Assembly (NCBI GenBank): GCA_963693085.1
Contig: OY856409.1
Span: 506,901,803-506,965,802 of the forward strand
From: Alisma plantago-aquatica
Lineage: Eukaryota; Streptophyta; Magnoliopsida; Alismatales; Alismataceae
DNA: 64,000 bases
Direction of reading: 5' to 3'
The position numbers and the translations under genes are program-made. Positions 59,165 through 64,000 of the stretch are shown here, in pieces; positions within the stretch are counted from its first letter, which is position 1, and every line of letters starts with the position of its first letter. The notes under the pieces are model-generated. The model was not told the DNA's origin. It did no database searches and saw nothing but the letters and a program-made list of their open reading frames with translations.

Positions 59165-60800
59165 TGTAAGGAAATAAGGATGACAAATAAGGCAACGGAA
59201 TTTTTTTGTTGTACTTATTTCTAACCAGTAGATCGCGTCAACAACGATGTATCTAGGAAAGGTTGAAAGGCATATACACGATCCTAGAGAAGGTCCATCG
59301 ACAATCCTTATAGAGTTGTGCTTCTTTATCAAGTAGAACATGAAGAGTCATCGTCGGTGGCCTCCTGATGTAGCACCACCGATGGCAGTTAATGACATTC
59401 TCTTAGCATTATGACAACAACCTCCATGCCTCTACATAGTCCACACGTACCACTAATAACTCATGGCATTCTTCTAGAACTGACAGGAAGGAGTTGTCCC
59501 TTGTGTTGTCAATGTGCTCGCGTCGACTTTTCTCCCCTTTGTCTATCTCTACCTTTTCCATGTAAGATGCCTCTGACTCTCACGTTACCACAATGTTGAT
59601 ATTAGGGGATTTTCCCTGAGGGCCGTGTACACCCCCCTTTATATATAAGTGGATGGGCTATAGTTTACACAAACTAGGGGACATGAGGAGACAAATTTCA
59701 TGTATTTTTGGCTATTGCAAATCACATCGATTGACTAGACTCCCAGTCAATTGGCTGACATACCAGTTGGTCATATGAAAACTCCATTCAGTCGATTGTC
59801 TATATCTCCTAATTGAAAACAAATTGGCATTAAATCTGACAATTACTGAACATCATGACGTCAACATCAATCCTGGATCCAGTCTTACTAATAATCTAGT
59901 CGGTTGATTGGACTTTTCTATCGATCGACTAGACATTCCAGTCACTCGACTCACATTCCTAGTGGGTGGACTCACATTCCAGTCAGGAAACTGACATCCA
60001 ATGTTGTTCAATTTCATTACCTAAACACATTACCAACCAAGTAAACTGTACTCATGAGCAAACTCCTATTCCAAGTGAATCCTATGCGTGTGACCCTATA
60101 GGTCCCAAATTGTGTTGGCAGTGAATGCCCATAACTAGATTATGACATCAAAAATGAGAGGTATCTAGCAACACATCGTTGCTACCCGAGTAATTGGAAA
60201 GTTGGAAAACAAATTCAACCTACAATCCTTGATCAATGTTACCATGATTGTATAGTTCCTTTGTCTATGGTATCCATATTGAAGTCAAGGCATGGAATTT
60301 TCATTCACATTAATATTCAATTCATGTTCCTTGAACTAGAGAAGACTATATGAGATGCATATGAGCTCTTATATCACATATTGAGTCACATGAGTATGGC
60401 TATATGTTTCTTAATCTCTCTGATCATGTATACATGATATAAACTCCTATTGGAGGGACAAATTCAGTCTACATCACTCATAGTCAATCCCCATGTGTCA
60501 CAATGTACCCGAGCACTACCTTTATGGAAACCCTTATTCAAGGTGACGTTGGCTGATGACAACATACATCACACTACATGTGATGAGTGTAGTGACTTTA
60601 GGTCTAAGAACCACAATGAGCTTGAAGGCATATGTCATCAAGTAACATCTTTCTTTAGGCATCCTTTGTTTCTGTGTCATCATATCATGACTAAGAAAAA
60701 CATAATAGACATAACTACCTTTATAATTATCAAATCAAGTATATGATGATTCCCAATCACAATCATCATATGATTGGGTCACTGGGCATAAATACCAACA
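59165..60800 (-). repeat. C2 5' LTR
   Basis: On the minus strand it starts TGTTGGTATTTATGCCCAGTG and ends TTTCCTTACA. Its start, its GATGTCATAATCTAGTTATG and GGGACCTATAGGGTCACAC words and its end region match the C1 LTR in the same order. 59725-60000 has repeated CAGTCGA/GACTAGA words. Confidence 0.72.
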
Positions 60801-62812
60801 ATGATACCATGAAATTAGGGAATTTTCATGCAAATATATTGTATAGTGTTATTAGTGCCACATAATTCTTGTTCTCTCTCCCTATCTCTTTCTTGGTTTT
60901 CAAAGATACAAAATCACCTAAGTATAGAGAAAAGAGTTATTTTGGGCTGTTTGATGGGACAATTTCCAAGTTCCCTAGAGGAACATTGGATATTTGTCCT
61001 TTATTCCAAATATCCCCCTATTCCACTAACCCTAGGTGTGAGATTTGAGTGTCTAAGTGTGGATTTCCCCTCTCTTTGGTAAGGAGCAAGTCTAGAGGTT
61101 GTAAAGGGTATGAAATATCCTCCTCCTATCTCTTATACCACCTATGACATCAACTAAATGAGGAGAACCATGTTTAAAAAACTAGAATAAGGTTTAACAT
61201 TAGCCACCCCCCTGACAATTGAGCCTAGTAAGGCTTGATAGGAGGTTATAGGGGCTAGTTCCCCTATATACACCCTATTCCACCCATGACCATCTAGTAG
61301 GATATGAATCTTAATCTTATATCCATGTGCGTCTTTGCTTTGATGACAAAATATTGGATGCCTCCATGAATATGAACCCCAATCTCTATTTGATTAAATT
61401 AATATCCCCAAATTTCCCAACCCTACTAATTTCTTATTAAAACCCTTACTTATTCTACTATTATCTTGTTTATCTTTCCTAGTCAGGAAATTTCTTGCTT
61501 ATGCTAGTTATTATTTTCTTGAGAATTTGTTATTGTTTAGTGATTTGATTTGTTAGGTTTATTTTGTTATTTTGTAGTGATTTGATTTGTTAGGTTTATT
61601 TGGTTAGTTTCTTAGATATGTAAATTTGCCTCAACTAATTGCTTCTCTTAGTTTCTAATTAGGGTTTCTCTTGCTACTAACGTATTAACTACTAGTTCGT
61701 AGTTTTATATTGTAGAGTAATTTAATATTTCCTTAGTTTGTTAGACTAATATGTGAAACATCAATCTAAGTCAAGTTTTTATCCCACCTCACATGTATGC
61801 ACTCTTAGTCTAATCAAATTTCAAATTTAAACCCTTAAAACCCTACACTCCACTTTTGATCTGGTAGCCCCATCTCTACCTGTGGACTCAACCCCATACT
61901 TGCCACTTGTATACTTACATGCCAAAACCATTCACATGTAGATCTTATTTTCAGAGTGTGATACCATGTGTACTTTTGTTAGCCTTCATGTATGTGCATC
62001 ATATATTGAATACATATGACATGCATAATAAGAGGGTCCATATACATAAAAAGGTCTCAAATAATTTAACTACATAGTTTGGTAATACAAAATTATAATT
62101 TTTTTTCAAATATCCAACTTACAACACGAAATACACAAGCTTTAAGAACAATATATGTAATGAAGATCTACACTCCACCATGACTCTCTCATATGGTCCT
62201 TAATCTTGAACTCTAACTAGGTACCCGTAATCATAAAATCAACAAGCATAATACAAATGTGTTGATACATGGCATATAATATAATTATGAAAAGAAGTGA
62301 AAAACAATACACATCATTTCATAAATTGTATTTATGGAAATTTTATCCCACTAACTATGGACCATACGTTGTTTACATATACTCTCATCTGTAAGGGATC
62401 ATGTCAGTGAGATACATGAGTCCTAGGACTTTTCCATACATATGGGGACAATGTTTATGTCAAAAAGTGAATTAGTAAGGAATATATAAAATTAGTTAGA
62501 ACATCTTAAAATATACAGCAAAGTCTGTAAACTTGTAATAATTTCTGACCACAAAAACACAATATGAGCAAGAAAACACACACTCACATATAGAGAGAGA
62601 TACCTCCATACAAATATGTGTATATATATGTATGTGTATATATAAATGCATATATTTAGTAGAGTGATGTAGTGTTAAAAATTTGGGTAGGAATTAGACC
62701 GAGGACATCTAAAAATTTATGATTTTACTCCTTCAATTAAGGGTTATTACAGTATATATAAGGTAGATGGAAGTTTGGTAACTTAATCTATTTGTTTGCG
62801 AGACTTAGTATT
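60801..62812. other. No gene recognised
   Basis: AT-rich intergenic sequence. The only structure I see is a two-unit tandem repeat with a 37-base period (61538-61611, unit TAGTGATTTGATTTGTTAGG...) and a TA/GTATA-rich patch at 62617-62655. Confidence 0.6.
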
Positions 62813-63102
62813 ATTAGCACTTGGGACCATTGCCTAAGGATCTAGTAGAGTTTCAGGAATGATGATTGTCCCCACATACGACCACTAGCCTTCATTTCAC
62901 ACTTTGTCCTCACTCACGCACAAGCCAAGAAAAACTTCCTGACTGGACACCCATCCTATTACTACTCTAGGCTGAGCAAGCTTACCACAAAGTTCTTTAA
63001 TGATGGGCTCCCTTAAAAGGAGGTGCACATTGGTGATATGGGTAGTCCAATCATTCCTTTTAAGATTATTTTACCCAAGGCCACAAATCCTAGTATGTTA
63101 TA
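62813..63102 (-). repeat. TRIM 3' LTR
   Basis: 290 bases; about 60 bases longer than the other copy because of a segment near 62890-62990 that the right copy lacks. Confidence 0.75.
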
Positions 63103-63334
63103 ATCTCCCCTATTTAGACTCTTGACATCCTCATCAAAGCTCAACTATATGTTCTCATAATCCCCATTTTAGTGCAGAACCAAATGGCCCATGTACACCT
63201 AGGTCCCGAACATGGCTACCAGTGCAAGGGTGGCTCTACCAACTAGGATATCCCTTTCCAACATGCCTAGACCACACGGCTCAAAGGATGGCATGCCAAA
63301 TACTCAAGTGGACCCCACCTAGTAGAGGGGAATC

Positions 63335-63347
63335 GACTCTGATACCA
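63335..63347 (-). other. TRIM primer-binding site (tRNA-Met)
   Basis: GACTCTGATACCA on the plus strand; the minus strand TGGTATCAGAGTC differs from the tRNA-Met complement only at its 3' end. Confidence 0.85.
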
Positions 63348-63349
63348 TT

Positions 63350-63580
63350 TGTAACACATGGGCCCACTTCCTAAGGCTCTAGTAGAGTTTTAGGAATGAT
63401 GACTGGACCCACAGACCACCAACAACCTTAACTGCGTGCTTTCTCCACTCTCACACACAACTTCTTTAGTGATGGGTTCCTTGAAAGGAGGTGTAACTTT
63501 GTGATATGGGTAGTCCAATCATTCCTTTTAAGATCATTTTATCTGAGGCCTTAAATTGCCTCAAATCCTGGTATGTTTCA
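63350..63580 (-). repeat. TRIM 5' LTR
   Basis: 231 bases, TGTAACACATGGG...GGTATGTTTCA on the plus strand; pairs with 62813-63102. Confidence 0.78.
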
Positions 63581-64000
63581 ATATCCAGAATGAAGGTCTC
63601 AACAAGATCGTGATCCAATTAGAGGATTCTAGTGGTAGTAGTTATATAATATTCAATATGCTTATTTATAGATGGCAACAAGAACACAAATATTTGTAAG
63701 ACATCAATTCTTGGATGTTGAACCCTTCAACATTTTGCCAATGTATTCTCTTACTTAGGTCACGAAACTTTCCAAATCACATAATGTAGACTTGTTGTTA
63801 GTCTTACCTCAAGCATATAACTTAATGGATGTGAAATATAAAATTAATATAGAGATTATTATAAACTCCAGAACCTTGGTGGAAGCACTAGCTATCCTTC
63901 ACCTCTAAGCTAGGTAAGTCACCCCAGCTAAGATGGTCTTAGCCCATATCATTACATGAAGGTTACCTGAGTTGGTTTGTCTTAATTAGGAGTTTGGTGT
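63581..64000. other. No gene recognised
   Basis: AT-rich sequence to the end of the window with no frame or motif I can identify. Confidence 0.5.

Larger units (their letters stand above)
55980..60800 (-). mobile_element. Copia element C2, truncated at its 3' end
   Basis: Minus strand order: LTR (60800-59165), primer site, leader, gag, zinc-knuckle and protease trace, pre-integrase and integrase, ending near 55980 without RT or a 3' LTR. The LTR is of the same family as the C1 3' LTR (20257-22474), in opposite orientation. I cannot tell whether the missing 3' half was deleted or lost by a later insertion. Confidence 0.75.
62813..63580 (-). mobile_element. TRIM-like miniature LTR retrotransposon
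   Basis: Two direct repeats, 62813-63102 and 63350-63580, share GATATGGGTAGTCCAATCAT and TCTAGTAGAGTTT...GGAATGATGA. On the minus strand the right one is the 5' LTR: it ends ...CCCATGTGTTACA, then TT, then the primer site TGGTATCAGAGTC. The interior is 247 bases and has an AGGGGAGA purine tract (63103-63111) directly before the 3' LTR. Total length 768 bases with no coding capacity. No clear target duplication. Confidence 0.8.

Overview
The window is AT-rich plant nuclear DNA made almost entirely of decayed transposable elements stacked inside one another. Initiator-tRNA-Met primer sites, L1-type LINEs with an RNase H domain, a CACTA element and a captured piece of the land-plant gene DEK1 point to a flowering plant; I cannot name the species. 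I find no intact host gene, rRNA, tRNA or CRISPR array. Every coding region is a pseudogene with stops, frameshifts or lost catalytic residues. LAYOUT. (1) 1-22474: a Ty1/copia element (C1, + strand, 5' part outside the window) has its pol split by a Ty3/gypsy chromovirus (G1, 52-18891, 5-bp duplication GATGG). G1 carries a 5'-truncated LINE in its left LTR (452-3533, - strand) and a CACTA transposon in its gag (6742-12143, 3-bp duplication TTT). The CACTA element holds two DEK1 exons with their intron. C1 ends with a 2.2-kb 3' LTR. (2) 22475-38048: a copia gag and primer site on the - strand (M); a short-LTR copia-type element (P, 23560-32673, +) that contains a gypsy-type element with 2.85-kb LTRs and only 0.8 kb inside (G3, 24520-30999, -); then a related gypsy-type element with a 3.4-kb LTR (G2, 32810-38048, -). 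(3) 38049-about 55900: Athila-type gypsy remains in the unusual order pol, LTR, primer site, gag, with a full-length LINE (43341-48391, -) bounded by an 11-bp duplication. (4) About 55980-60800: a second copia copy (C2, -) whose LTR belongs to the same family as that of C1. (5) 62813-63580: a TRIM-like miniature LTR element (-). HOW IT FITS TOGETHER. Insertion order can be read directly where removing an insert rejoins a reading frame: C1 is older than G1, and G1 is older than its LINE and CACTA inserts; P is older than G3; the Athila sequence is older than the second LINE. G1, G2 and G3 differ in sequence and strand but share an LTR end that can fold into a hairpin next to the primer site, and a splice-donor-like box about 0.9-1.2 kb before the LTR end. 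Coordinates of elements with paired LTRs and target duplications are good to a few bases; those of the Athila and C2 remnants are approximate.
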